Shown here piece after piece: positions 17,205 through 25,239 of a stretch of DNA of 64,000 nucleotides. The notes below the pieces were generated by a model. The model made no database searches. It was not told the origin of the DNA and saw only the letters and a program-made list of their open reading frames with translations. A program made the position numbers and the translations under genes. The stretch is from the NCBI RefSeq assembly GCF_004354985.1, contig NZ_SMSK01000014.1:1-64000 (forward strand). The letters run 5' to 3'. The DNA is from Segetibacter sp. 3557_3 (GTDB taxonomy: Bacteria; Bacteroidota; Bacteroidia; Chitinophagales; Chitinophagaceae). Position 1 is the first letter of the stretch. Each line of letters starts with the position of its first letter.

Positions 17205-18293
17205 ATGACAAATGAACTGCAAAAGCCGGTTATCGGTTTCAGTTGTGGCGACATCAACGGAATTGGCCTGGAACTGATCATAAAAGCTTTAAGCGATAAC
17301 AGGATATTGGAATTTTGCACACCCGTTATATTTGGAAATGCGAAAGCGATCAACTTCTATCGTAAGTCCCTCGGCGATATCAGCCTGAATTTTGCGGCAG
17401 TGAAAGAACTCAACCGCCTGAACCCAAAGCAAACCAACCTATTTTCATGCTGGGAAGAAGAGGTACAGATTACGCCCGGGGTTTTAAATAGTGTAGGTGG
17501 TAAATACGCTTACAAATCGCTTGAGGCGGCAGTGGACGCATTAAAGCAAAATCTCGTGCATGGGCTTGTTACCGCGCCTATTCATAAAAACAATATCCAG
17601 TCAGAGGAGTTCAATTACAGCGGCCATACACCTTACCTGAAGGCCATGTTCGAGTCGCCTGATGTATTGATGTTTATGGTTGCGAGCAATATGCGTGTTG
17701 GCGTGGTAACGGAACATTTACCAATCAGCGAAGTAGCACAACATATTACCAAAGAAAACATCTTAAGTAAGCTTAAGATCATGAACACCAGCCTGATCAG
17801 GGATTTTGGGATCGATAAACCCAAAATTGCAGTGTTGGGTCTAAACCCGCATGCAGGCGATGAGGGTTTGATTGGGAAAGAAGAAGAACAGATAATCAAA
17901 CCAGCAGTTAAAGACGCGAGAAACAGCAACATACTTGCATTTGGCCCCTATAGTGCGGATGCCTTTTTCGCAAGGGGTCATCATGAAAAGTTTGATGCGG
18001 TACTGGCGATGTACCACGACCAGGGACTGATACCGTTTAAGTCGCTTGCGCACGGTGAAGGGGTAAACTATACGGCCGGTTTGCCCGCTGTTCGTACAAG
18101 TCCTGATCACGGTACGGCTTTCGACATCGCAGGTAAAGGTGTTGCGCTTGAAGCTTCACTGATCGCCGCAACTTTTGAGTGTATAGAAATCATCCGGAAA
18201 CGTGCAGTTTATGCCGAGAACAATAAAAACCCGTTAAAGAAGATAAGTGCCCGGGTATTCGCCAATGCCGTTGATGAAAGCATAGAAGAGTAG
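17205..18293 (+). CDS. pdxA: 4-hydroxythreonine-4-phosphate dehydrogenase PdxA
   Basis: PdxA oxidises 4-phosphohydroxy-L-threonine in the DXP-dependent branch of pyridoxal phosphate synthesis. The 362-residue protein shows the family's opening SCGDINGIGLE, the metal-binding histidine segments (SGHTPYL, LNPHAGDEG, MYHDQGLIPFK) and the C-terminal RTSPDHGTAFDIAGKG. The length is slightly above the usual ~330 because of a longer N-terminal region and a basic tail. No other pyridoxine gene is adjacent. Confidence 0.96.
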   Translation: MTNELQKPVIGFSCGDINGIGLELIIKALSDNRILEFCTPVIFGNAKAINFYRKSLGDISLNFAAVKELNRLNPKQTNLFSCWEEEVQITPGVLNSVGGKYAYKSLEAAVDALKQNLVHGLVTAPIHKNNIQSEEFNYSGHTPYLKAMFESPDVLMFMVASNMRVGVVTEHLPISEVAQHITKENILSKLKIMNTSLIRDFGIDKPKIAVLGLNPHAGDEGLIGKEEEQIIKPAVKDARNSNILAFGPYSADAFFARGHHEKFDAVLAMYHDQGLIPFKSLAHGEGVNYTAGLPAVRTSPDHGTAFDIAGKGVALEASLIAATFECIEIIRKRAVYAENNKNPLKKISARVFANAVDESIEE

Positions 18294-18486
18294 TACTTCT
18301 TCCGGGTACCCTAATAGTACGGCTGTTGGAAGTCACAGGTGACATTTATGTAAGCATTGTTACTCGCGCACTCAACTTGTTACGGGCACCCGCACCTTGA
18401 TAACAGGAAAGCTTTACTTAAGCTCGTGCAATCTATTGTTGTCTATCCATGTTCAAACCCTGCTACCGGCAACTCCGCCAACGCTT

Positions 18487-19356
18487 ATGATACAAATATC
18501 AAACGAAAACCTGCTGGTGCAGGTATCGCCGAAAGGTGCCGAATTGCAAAGTATTGCTAATAAGGAAACCGGATTAGAATACCTGTGGAGTGGCGACCCG
18601 GCATTTTGGCCCAAGAAAAGCCCTGTCCTTTTTCCTATTGTTGGAGGACTGAAAAACAATACTTACACCTTTAATGATAAGTCCTACAACCTGGGTCGCC
18701 ACGGCTTCGCCCGTGATATGGCGTTCACCGTTACTGCTCAGTCATCCGGCCAGGTAACGTTCACGTTGGAAAGTAATGAACAAAGCCGTTTGGTTTACCC
18801 CTTCGAGTTTCGTTTTTCAATAACGTATACCATCATCGACAATGCGGTACAGGTTACCTACCTGGTGGAAAATAAGGTAACTGGTAATATGTATTTTTCA
18901 GTTGGCGCTCATCCCGCTTTTCGGGTTCCTTTAGTTGACGGCACGAGCTATGAAGATTATTATCTGCAGTTTGAAAAAGTAGAAAATGCAGGCAGGTTCC
19001 CGCTTTCACCCGAGGGACTAATCGAACTTACTGCTGAGCCTTATTTGAGCTCCACAAACCAGCTTCCGCTTAAGAAGTCGCTGTTCGAAAAAGATGCACT
19101 TGTTTTCAAAAACCTGCAATCAAATAGCATAACTATTTGTACCAGCAAAGCCGAACATGGCGTCAGGCTTTCTTATGAAGACTTCCCGTATATGGGTATC
19201 TGGGCAGCAAAGGGGGCAGACTTCGTATGTATCGAGCCTTGGTGCGGTATCGCCGATAGTGTAAATGCATCCAGAAAACTCGAGGAGAAAGAAGGGATCA
19301 ACACACTCGCAAGTGGACAAACGTTTACCAGGAGCTATACAATAAACACCTGGTAA
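18487..19356 (+). CDS. Aldose 1-epimerase family protein (mutarotase-like)
   Basis: The 289-residue beta-rich protein belongs to the aldose 1-epimerase / galactose mutarotase-like superfamily. It carries RHGFARDMAF, the conserved SVGAHPAFRVP segment with the catalytic histidine, and FVCIEPWCGIAD near the end. These match the YeaD/LACX-like branch, which acts on sugars or hexose phosphates; the substrate is not known. The ATG at 18487 (MIQISNENLLVQV) is preferred to 18397, because the extra 30 residues are not conserved in the fold. Confidence 0.88.
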   Translation: MIQISNENLLVQVSPKGAELQSIANKETGLEYLWSGDPAFWPKKSPVLFPIVGGLKNNTYTFNDKSYNLGRHGFARDMAFTVTAQSSGQVTFTLESNEQSRLVYPFEFRFSITYTIIDNAVQVTYLVENKVTGNMYFSVGAHPAFRVPLVDGTSYEDYYLQFEKVENAGRFPLSPEGLIELTAEPYLSSTNQLPLKKSLFEKDALVFKNLQSNSITICTSKAEHGVRLSYEDFPYMGIWAAKGADFVCIEPWCGIADSVNASRKLEEKEGINTLASGQTFTRSYTINTW

Positions 19357-19441
19357 TTCGCAAAGGCCAGGCGGTTCTCATATTGTTAATGCGACATCGT
19401 TTAGTTAAGGCCATTGCTTGACTCGCTAAGTGATGGTATAT

Positions 19442-19490
19442 AGTACAACGATATACAATTCAAAGACTGCAGCTTGGTCCAAAACAATTG
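19442..19490 (+). repeat. Dispersed short repeat, copy C
   Basis: AGTACAACGAT, then 23 bases including CAAAGACTGC, then GGTCCAAAAC. The spacing CAACGAT (19446) to GGTCC (19476) equals that of copies at 10129 and 27321. It lies in the gap between the convergent epimerase-like and LolA-like genes. Confidence 0.6.
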
Positions 19491-19530
19491 ATTAATCAAA
19501 CGAGATTAATGGTTATCTCAACAATGGTTA

Positions 19531-20217
19531 CTATAGAAATTCCTTATCGGAAACCCCTTTGTTTATCGTATACGCGGTATAGTTAATTTCTATCCTGCCC
19601 TTTTTATTCTTCAACTTATCCGCTGCCGGTTTTTCACCGGTTTCATATTCAAGGGTAATTCCTTTTGGAACTTTATAGTCTTTGGTGTTAAACGAAAATA
19701 CCACCTTATCCGGCAGGCCATATTCAGCATATTTTCCGTAGCTCATCTCCATGTCGTAAGTTCCGTTTTCCCGGGTGGTGGTGCTGGCCTTTCTGATCAG
19801 GAGATTAGCTTCATCGATATAAAGCGTGGTTAAAACAACGTCGCTGTTTTCAGCAGAGGGCAACAGTTTTATCACTTTTACCGTGGTACCATTTATTTGA
19901 CTCTCCCCTGCACTAAATGCTGTATACGACTCACTGGTAAGCAGGCTGCTCATGTTAACAGAAACACCACCCCTTGGCAAGATAGATATACCACCATCCC
20001 GCTTCAACTTGAATTTGTTCGGCTTTTTAAAAAAGATCTTCACCTTGCCCGCAGGCGCCTTAATAAAAGCAACATCAGTTTTCATCCTACCTTCCGCCAC
20101 ATAGTCGTTTACCCTGTCTAATCGTGTCTTAACCTTTTTTACCAGCCCGGTTACATCCTGAGCAGAAGATATTAGAGAGATAAGTACAAATCCTATAAAA
20201 ATCACTAATGGTTTCAT
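19531..20217 (-). CDS. LolA-like outer-membrane lipoprotein carrier protein
   Basis: The 228-residue protein starts with a signal peptide (hydrophobic residues 4-18, ending SSAQ). It has the LolA/LolB-type beta-barrel-like fold, with KVKIFFKKPNKFKLK and the LLIRKASTT segment. LolA-type proteins carry lipoproteins across the periplasm. Related Bacteroidota proteins with the DUF4292 or outer-membrane-carrier annotation also fit, so the exact role is inferred. It lies 37 bases downstream of an ABC exporter permease on the same strand, which may place it in that transcript. Confidence 0.75.
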   Translation of the reverse strand: MKPLVIFIGFVLISLISSAQDVTGLVKKVKTRLDRVNDYVAEGRMKTDVAFIKAPAGKVKIFFKKPNKFKLKRDGGISILPRGGVSVNMSSLLTSESYTAFSAGESQINGTTVKVIKLLPSAENSDVVLTTLYIDEANLLIRKASTTTRENGTYDMEMSYGKYAEYGLPDKVVFSFNTKDYKVPKGITLEYETGEKPAADKLKNKKGRIEINYTAYTINKGVSDKEFL

Positions 20218-20254
20218 GTGTTCTTTTCAGTTCTAAAAACAATTTAATAAAAGG

Positions 20255-21130
20255 TTAGCTCAGCACGTCTTTCTTCCTGAACACGAGTATTGACGCAGTC
20301 AGGAATCCAATGATGTGCAACACCAGTATACCTGCAGCCTGCATTACCTTACCAAGGTTCTGAACGGTGCCTGCAATAGCCTCGTTGTCGGCATTTACTT
20401 TAACATCAAAAAAGCCTTTCCACCCTATCATATGCGTTGTAAAAAGGTAGGGCTTTATGGCGTTGAAAATGGGAATATCGAGTGTACTCAAAATGGTAAA
20501 AACAACTATCACACTCATTGTTGCTACGATAGGACCAATTGAATTTTCTGCGAACATCGAAAGTAAAAAGCCGAGCGATGCAACGGTAATCATCGCTATA
20601 GCCGCAAAGCCAAAAGCAGCAATATAACGCCACATAATATCATTGCTTTTCAGTTGCACAATGTAGTCCGACTTCAGGTTGAGCATATCGCCACTGCCAA
20701 AAACCAGCAATGAAACAAACAATGCAAGTATTGCCATCCACAGCAGCAGTAGCAACGTGTAAATGGTTGCTGCAAGAAACTTTGCAAAAACCACTTCTGT
20801 ACGACTGATGGGTTTTGTAAGCAGTAACCGCAACGTACCCATGTTTGCTTCGCCCGAAATAAGATCGCCAGCAATCAATGAGATGAGCAATGGAACGTGA
20901 ACCAACAATAATTGCAGGATGATAAAGCATACCAGGTATGCGTTTAGAATATTGCCTTCAATATCAAAACTCATCGACAGGTCGCGTAACATGAATTCCA
21001 TATAAGCAGTACCGTCGAGCTTGAGCCCAAACTGGATGATACCCACAAGGGCTGTTATCGCTGCAAAGCTGATGTACGTTCGGGGGCGTTTAAATATCTT
21101 AAACAGTTCAATTTGTAAAAGCTTCCACAT
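20255..21130 (-). CDS. ABC-2 type transporter permease
   Basis: The 291-residue membrane protein has about six membrane segments, with a first segment near 18-36 and a large block of segments between 60 and 285. It includes GDLISGEANMGTLRLLLTKP, the typical cytoplasmic coupling segment of ABC-2 permeases. It pairs with the ATPase gene, overlapping its 3' end by 23 bases. The pair is a small exporter of unknown substrate; the closest well-known pattern is multidrug or gliding-type (GldF/NatB-like) export. Confidence 0.88.
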   Translation of the reverse strand: MWKLLQIELFKIFKRPRTYISFAAITALVGIIQFGLKLDGTAYMEFMLRDLSMSFDIEGNILNAYLVCFIILQLLLVHVPLLISLIAGDLISGEANMGTLRLLLTKPISRTEVVFAKFLAATIYTLLLLLWMAILALFVSLLVFGSGDMLNLKSDYIVQLKSNDIMWRYIAAFGFAAIAMITVASLGFLLSMFAENSIGPIVATMSVIVVFTILSTLDIPIFNAIKPYLFTTHMIGWKGFFDVKVNADNEAIAGTVQNLGKVMQAAGILVLHIIGFLTASILVFRKKDVLS

Positions 21131-22046
21131 GTTGTTTTCCGGTAGTTACCTGTAAAAAATAATCTTCTAATGAGTGGCGTGGCTGTAGCGATATTACAGG
21201 CACCTGCATGGCAGCAAGCGATTGATGAAACAGGGGTATTTGCTTCCGATCCATTTTAAGTACAATCAACTTTGAGCGCGTTGGCTGTAACAATCCATTC
21301 CATTCACTTGCCTGTAATTGTGCAAGTGCTTTATCGTTGTCCAAGGTCTCTAACTCCACAACGGTCTGTGCAGGATCAAACAACTCGGCAGAGCTACCCT
21401 CAACCATCTTTTTGCCACGATCAATAATAAGCAGCCGGTTTGCAACCAACTCAATTTCGCTGAGCAGGTGCGACGAAACAACAACCGTTTTGTTTCGCTG
21501 CCGGCTAAGTTGTAATATCAGGTTTCGAATGTCAGCTATTCCCTGCGGGTCGAGGCCATTGGTTGGTTCATCCAAGATAATCAGCTTTGGGTCGTGCACC
21601 AGTGCGATCGCAACACCCAGGCGCTGTTTCATGCCTTGCGAAAACGTCTTCACCTTGCTGTGTGCCCGATCAGCGAGTCCCACTAGTTCAAGTTCCTCCA
21701 TCAGTTTGGCTTCACTTAGCCGGCCTATACCACTTATTTTGGCAAAAAGCCGCACGTTCTCCAATGCAGTAAGGTATTTGTAAACGTCCGGCTTTTCAAT
21801 TACTGCTCCAACCTGCCGCAGAATCTCGCGTCGGTGCGACTGAAGATCCATTCCGAATATTTTAACGCTTCCACCGGTAGGCTCAATCAGGGTAAGCAAC
21901 ATCCTTATGGTGGTTGACTTTCCTGCGCCATTTTGACCCAGGAAACCATATACATCACCTTCGTTAACCGTAAATGACAACTGATCGACTGCAGTAATTT
22001 CCCGGAACTTTTTTGAGAGATTTTGAACCTCAATTATTGGGGGCAT
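21108..22046 (-). CDS. ABC transporter ATP-binding protein
   Basis: The 312-residue nucleotide-binding subunit has Walker A GQNGAGKST near residues 38-46, the signature FSQGMKQRLG, Walker B LIILDEPTNGLD and the switch SSHLLSE. The C-terminal ~90 residues are the accessory domain seen in NatA/GldA/DrrA-type ATPases. Its stop overlaps the start of the permease gene, so the two are translationally coupled. Confidence 0.93.
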   Translation of the reverse strand: MPPIIEVQNLSKKFREITAVDQLSFTVNEGDVYGFLGQNGAGKSTTIRMLLTLIEPTGGSVKIFGMDLQSHRREILRQVGAVIEKPDVYKYLTALENVRLFAKISGIGRLSEAKLMEELELVGLADRAHSKVKTFSQGMKQRLGVAIALVHDPKLIILDEPTNGLDPQGIADIRNLILQLSRQRNKTVVVSSHLLSEIELVANRLLIIDRGKKMVEGSSAELFDPAQTVVELETLDNDKALAQLQASEWNGLLQPTRSKLIVLKMDRKQIPLFHQSLAAMQVPVISLQPRHSLEDYFLQVTTGKQHVEAFTN

Positions 22047-22172
22047 GGATAGATAACAATATTGGACGAAGGTAGTTCAATGTGATTGCCGAATAAATAA
22101 AGGCAATGGAATGCTACGTTAAAACCCTTGCTTGATTACGCACATATCCTTAACTTAATACCCGGTTTAACA

Positions 22173-22245
22173 GCGGCAATAGCTCAGTTGGTAGAGCATT
22201 AGCTTCCCAAGCTAAGGGTCGAGGGTTCGAATCCCTTTTGCCGCT
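22173..22245 (+). tRNA. tRNA-Gly (anticodon CCC)
   Basis: The cloverleaf is complete. The acceptor stem GCGGCAA/TTGCCGC pairs perfectly, the D arm is GCTC/GAGC, and the anticodon stem TTAGC/GCTAA encloses the loop TTCCCAA with CCC at positions 34-36. The T arm is GAGGG/CCCTT around TTCGAAT, followed by discriminator T. CCA is not encoded. CCC reads GGG glycine codons. Confidence 0.97.
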
Positions 22246-22485
22246 CTAAATTTTTACAACGATCATCACCAGCAATTATCTTTTGTTTAACTATTTTTTT
22301 TTGGAGACTAGCATTGGATCCTTGTTTAGGCTCCGGTTGTGTCACTCCCTTGTACATTGGGTAATGCTATTGGGCAGTTCAGACCCTTGCTTATAAACAA
22401 GAGAACATCAATCGAAAACACTTTGGGCCACCCCGTAACAATCGCTGCTTAAGCTATGTTCCTTATTTTTACGTAAACAACAATT

Positions 22486-23436
22486 ATGAGGTCTTTTGTA
22501 GAGCTGGTGTTTTTGCTGATTGGTGTCAGCAGTTTTGCCCAACCTTTTCCAGACAGCGAAAAAGACGGCCGGTACATAACCGTTAACGGTGCAAAACTCT
22601 GGGTCGTTACGGTGGGTAAGGGCGACCCGATGATCCTCGTGCCCGGCGGCCCTGGAGGCGTGCACCTCGGGCTACGCCGGTTCGATACCCTGGCTAAAAA
22701 TCACCAGCTCATATACTTTGATGGTTTTGGCAGAGGCAAGTCTGACACCGCAAAGCAGCTAAGCGAATACACCCTTGAACGCGATATAGAAGATATTGAA
22801 GGATTACGCGTAGCGCTTCGTTTCGATAAGATCAACCTGCTCGGACATTCGTATGGCGGACTGGTAGCACAAGGCTATGCCATCAAATATCCATCAAGGG
22901 TAAAACACCTTGTGCTTGCAAATACGTTTCACAGTTTTTTAATGTGGCAGAAGAACGACGACAACAGCAACCATGAAATCAGGACGAACTATCCCGAGGT
23001 ATGGGACTCGCTAATGAAAATACGGGAAAGAGGTTATGTGTCAGCCGACCAGTTACACCAGGATATTTATGGCCTGGTACCATATGGATTTCTCTATGCC
23101 TACAATCCCGAACACTTCAAAGTAAGAGGAGCAAAACCCTACCCGAACCGAATGAACACAAGACTGTACTACCAAATGGTTGGCAGGGATGGCGACTTTA
23201 TCGTAGGGAATGATATCGGCAATTTTGATTTTCGTAAACAGCTGGCATCACTTAAAATGCCGGTATTGATTTATGGGGGACGATACGACCGGGTTGCAGT
23301 GCCAGAGATGATGGTAAAGTATAAAACCTATTGCCCGCAGGCACAGTTCGTCATGTTTGAACAATCGGGCCACAACCCCCACGTGGAGGAACCTGGCAAG
23401 CTGTTTCCACTGTTACAATCTTTCCTGAAACAGTAG
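22486..23436 (+). CDS. Secreted alpha/beta hydrolase (proline iminopeptidase-like)
   Basis: The 316-residue protein has a signal peptide (residues 1-18, ending SSFAQ), so it is periplasmic or secreted. The alpha/beta-hydrolase motifs are the oxyanion segment GGPGG (54-58), the nucleophile elbow GHSYGG with Ser122, an acidic residue in GGRYDR near 265 and the catalytic histidine in QSGHNPH near 297. GGPGG plus this order suggests the S33 prolyl aminopeptidase subgroup, but other hydrolases share it. Confidence 0.88.
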   Translation: MRSFVELVFLLIGVSSFAQPFPDSEKDGRYITVNGAKLWVVTVGKGDPMILVPGGPGGVHLGLRRFDTLAKNHQLIYFDGFGRGKSDTAKQLSEYTLERDIEDIEGLRVALRFDKINLLGHSYGGLVAQGYAIKYPSRVKHLVLANTFHSFLMWQKNDDNSNHEIRTNYPEVWDSLMKIRERGYVSADQLHQDIYGLVPYGFLYAYNPEHFKVRGAKPYPNRMNTRLYYQMVGRDGDFIVGNDIGNFDFRKQLASLKMPVLIYGGRYDRVAVPEMMVKYKTYCPQAQFVMFEQSGHNPHVEEPGKLFPLLQSFLKQ

Positions 23437-23483
23437 CGGCCAACTAACAAGTCACGAACGCTAATTCAAAAAGATTAGTAGCC

Positions 23484-23771
23484 TTATACCCCGGGAACCA
23501 CGATCATTTGTGTAGTTGCATTTCGCTGGCGTATTTCACGGGCTCTTGCATATTCGGGCGAGTTCCACCATGCTTTTGCTGCGGCTACATCCGGGAACTC
23601 GAGCACCACTACCCTTCCCGGTGCTTCGTTGCCCTCCAGCACTTCAGCTTGTCCGCCCCTGACAATAAACTTACCGTTAAAGGGTAGCAGCGAAGCTGGA
23701 GTTAACTTTTTGTAATCCTCATATCCTTCAGGATTATGGATGTTTACATTCACGATTACGTATGCTGGCAC
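23484..23771 (-). CDS. DUF1330 domain-containing protein
   Basis: The 95-residue protein matches DUF1330 (dimeric alpha-beta barrel type): PAYVIVNVNIHNPEGYEDY at the start, GNEAPGRVVVLEF in the middle and AKAWWNSPEY towards the end. Function is unknown. The start codon is GTG at 23771. It is followed upstream, on the same strand, by the acetyltransferase gene, 40 bases away. Confidence 0.88.
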   Translation of the reverse strand: MPAYVIVNVNIHNPEGYEDYKKLTPASLLPFNGKFIVRGGQAEVLEGNEAPGRVVVLEFPDVAAAKAWWNSPEYARAREIRQRNATTQMIVVPGV

Positions 23772-23811
23772 AAGTTGATGTTTAGATGAGCTTTTGGATT
23801 GCTAAATTGGG

Positions 23812-24375
23812 TTAGTAATCACGGGGGTCTGATTGCAAAAGAGCATAAATCTCAGAGTCGATGAAACGCCCGTTGAAATAGAAGTCTTCACGAAAGTAGG
23901 CTTCTTTAACAAAACCGGCCTTCAACAGTAGTTTTCTTGAAGCTTCATTTCCCGGGTTGATGTTTGCAATCATACTATGAAAGCCAAATTGATTAAAACC
24001 CACCCCAATGATCTTTTGTAAGGCTTCAGTAGCAAGCCCTTTGTTCCAGAATTCAGGCATGAGCATATAACCCAGTTCCGCCCTGGCGTTCTGTTTGTCT
24101 ATCTGGTGAAAAGCAATCGTGCCGATCAGGCGGGGGTCTTCCTTCAGCGCTATTGCCCACACAATTGCGGTGTTCCGTGCTATGCCATCCTCAATCGTTT
24201 GAATATACGCATGCACATCATTCAAATCCTTTGGTGAATACCGATCGAGGTACCGCATCGCCTCATCATTTGTTCGAAGCAAGAAGAGCCTTTCATCATC
24301 TCCAGGCAGTATGCCACGCAGGTGCAGGCGATGGGTGGTCAACTCCGGAAAGGGACTAAAGTTCAGGTTGAGCAT
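23812..24375 (-). CDS. GNAT family N-acetyltransferase (RimJ/RimL type)
   Basis: The 187-residue protein is a RimJ/RimL-like GNAT: TTHRLHLRGILPGD at the start, AELGYMLMPEFWNKGLATEAL for the acetyl-CoA pyrophosphate loop and NEASRKLLLKAGF for the C-terminal helix. These enzymes acetylate protein N-termini, antibiotics or small amines; the substrate here is unknown. The ATG at 24375 fits the family better than the ATG at 24426, whose extra 17 residues overlap the upstream frameshifted gene. The start lies 79 bases downstream of the repaired end of that gene. Confidence 0.85.
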   Translation of the reverse strand: MLNLNFSPFPELTTHRLHLRGILPGDDERLFLLRTNDEAMRYLDRYSPKDLNDVHAYIQTIEDGIARNTAIVWAIALKEDPRLIGTIAFHQIDKQNARAELGYMLMPEFWNKGLATEALQKIIGVGFNQFGFHSMIANINPGNEASRKLLLKAGFVKEAYFREDFYFNGRFIDSEIYALLQSDPRDY

Positions 24376-24453
24376 GATGGCAAATAAGGGTAAATATAAA
24401 GAACGTTGCACAATTCCGCTCGCCATTGCCGTGTTGCATAACCCGCTACTGAT

Positions 24454-24932
24454 TTAGTTTGGCGCCACTTCAAAATCTCCTGACTGCACCGGACCAGTAC
24501 CATAGGCAATCCGATCCCCTTTGTTATCAATGATCGTAAAGCCAACCACATCAGGTGTGCCTTGTTGGGCCCAGCTTTGTTATTGGCGATCATCAACCAA
24601 TACTTGAAGCCTTTTGCATGTGTTGCAGTTTGTCCGTCGTACTTGCAACGACCTGTAAGATAAATCGTGGGGTTATGCTTGCCATAGCTGTTGATCAGTT
24701 CAATAGATGTTGCGGTGAAAATGCCGTTCTGACCATCGGTGAGGTCCGCCCTGATCGTCAGGTTTGTTAACACAGGATAGTCGTTAACTGCCGGATCAAA
24801 AGCAACATCGATTCTAACGTCAAATTTACCTGTCGGCGCCGGTGAACCCGTGCGGCTCTGAATAAATATGGTGCCACCGCCTTTTGCGTGGGACCTGGAT
24901 GATACATGCATAGCCGGGATACTTGTGTACAT
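24454..24932 (-). pseudogene. Unknown gene with an apparent -1 frameshift near 24560
   Basis: From the ATG at 24932 the first ~124 residues read as a beta-rich protein (KFDVRIDVAFDP, LTNLTIRADLTDG, KGFKYWLMIANN). After GPNK, at 24561-24563, that frame turns into an unlikely sequence and runs on to 24363, into the acetyltransferase gene. One extra C in the CC at 24560-24561 (a G on the coding strand) would continue into a coherent tail (GTPDVVGFTIIDNKG ... SGDFEVAPN) ending at TAA 24454, for a protein of about 159 residues. This is either a real frameshift or a single-base sequence error. The family is not recognised and no signal peptide is seen. Confidence 0.65.
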
Positions 24933-25239
24933 TGTATTAATTTTTTGCGTTTAATAATACATGCAAGTTTGCTCCGGTTACAAGCCGGTACAAGGGTATA
25001 ACTACGCAAAATGTTTAGCGGCTTTCCGCAGGTAGGAAGGAAGTCCTTATCGTGTAATCTGATAATCCATAGGGTTACCCGGCATGCGTCAGCAAGCAGC
25101 TTGTATAAAGGCTATGGGATAAACAACACCAAGGAAATTTTGACATAAAAAAATCCCCCCGGCAAACCGGGGGGACAACAACTAAAAACACATAAAAGGA
25201 AAAACTGTCTGGCTAACACCGGGCCCTACAGTTCATAAG
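24933..25239. other. Intergenic region between ftsZ and the frameshifted gene
   Basis: This 307-base gap contains the ftsZ terminator at 25147-25175. The remainder is probably the promoter region of the minus-strand gene starting at 24932. I see no ORF or repeat in it. Confidence 0.5.
25147..25175 (-). terminator. Terminator at the end of the dcw cluster (after ftsZ)
   Basis: A perfect 9-bp stem (TCCCCCCGG at 25154-25162 with CCGGGGGGA at 25167-25175) with loop CAAA is followed on the minus strand by seven T residues. It lies 65 bases after the ftsZ stop and closes the 17.6-kb division cluster. Confidence 0.93.
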
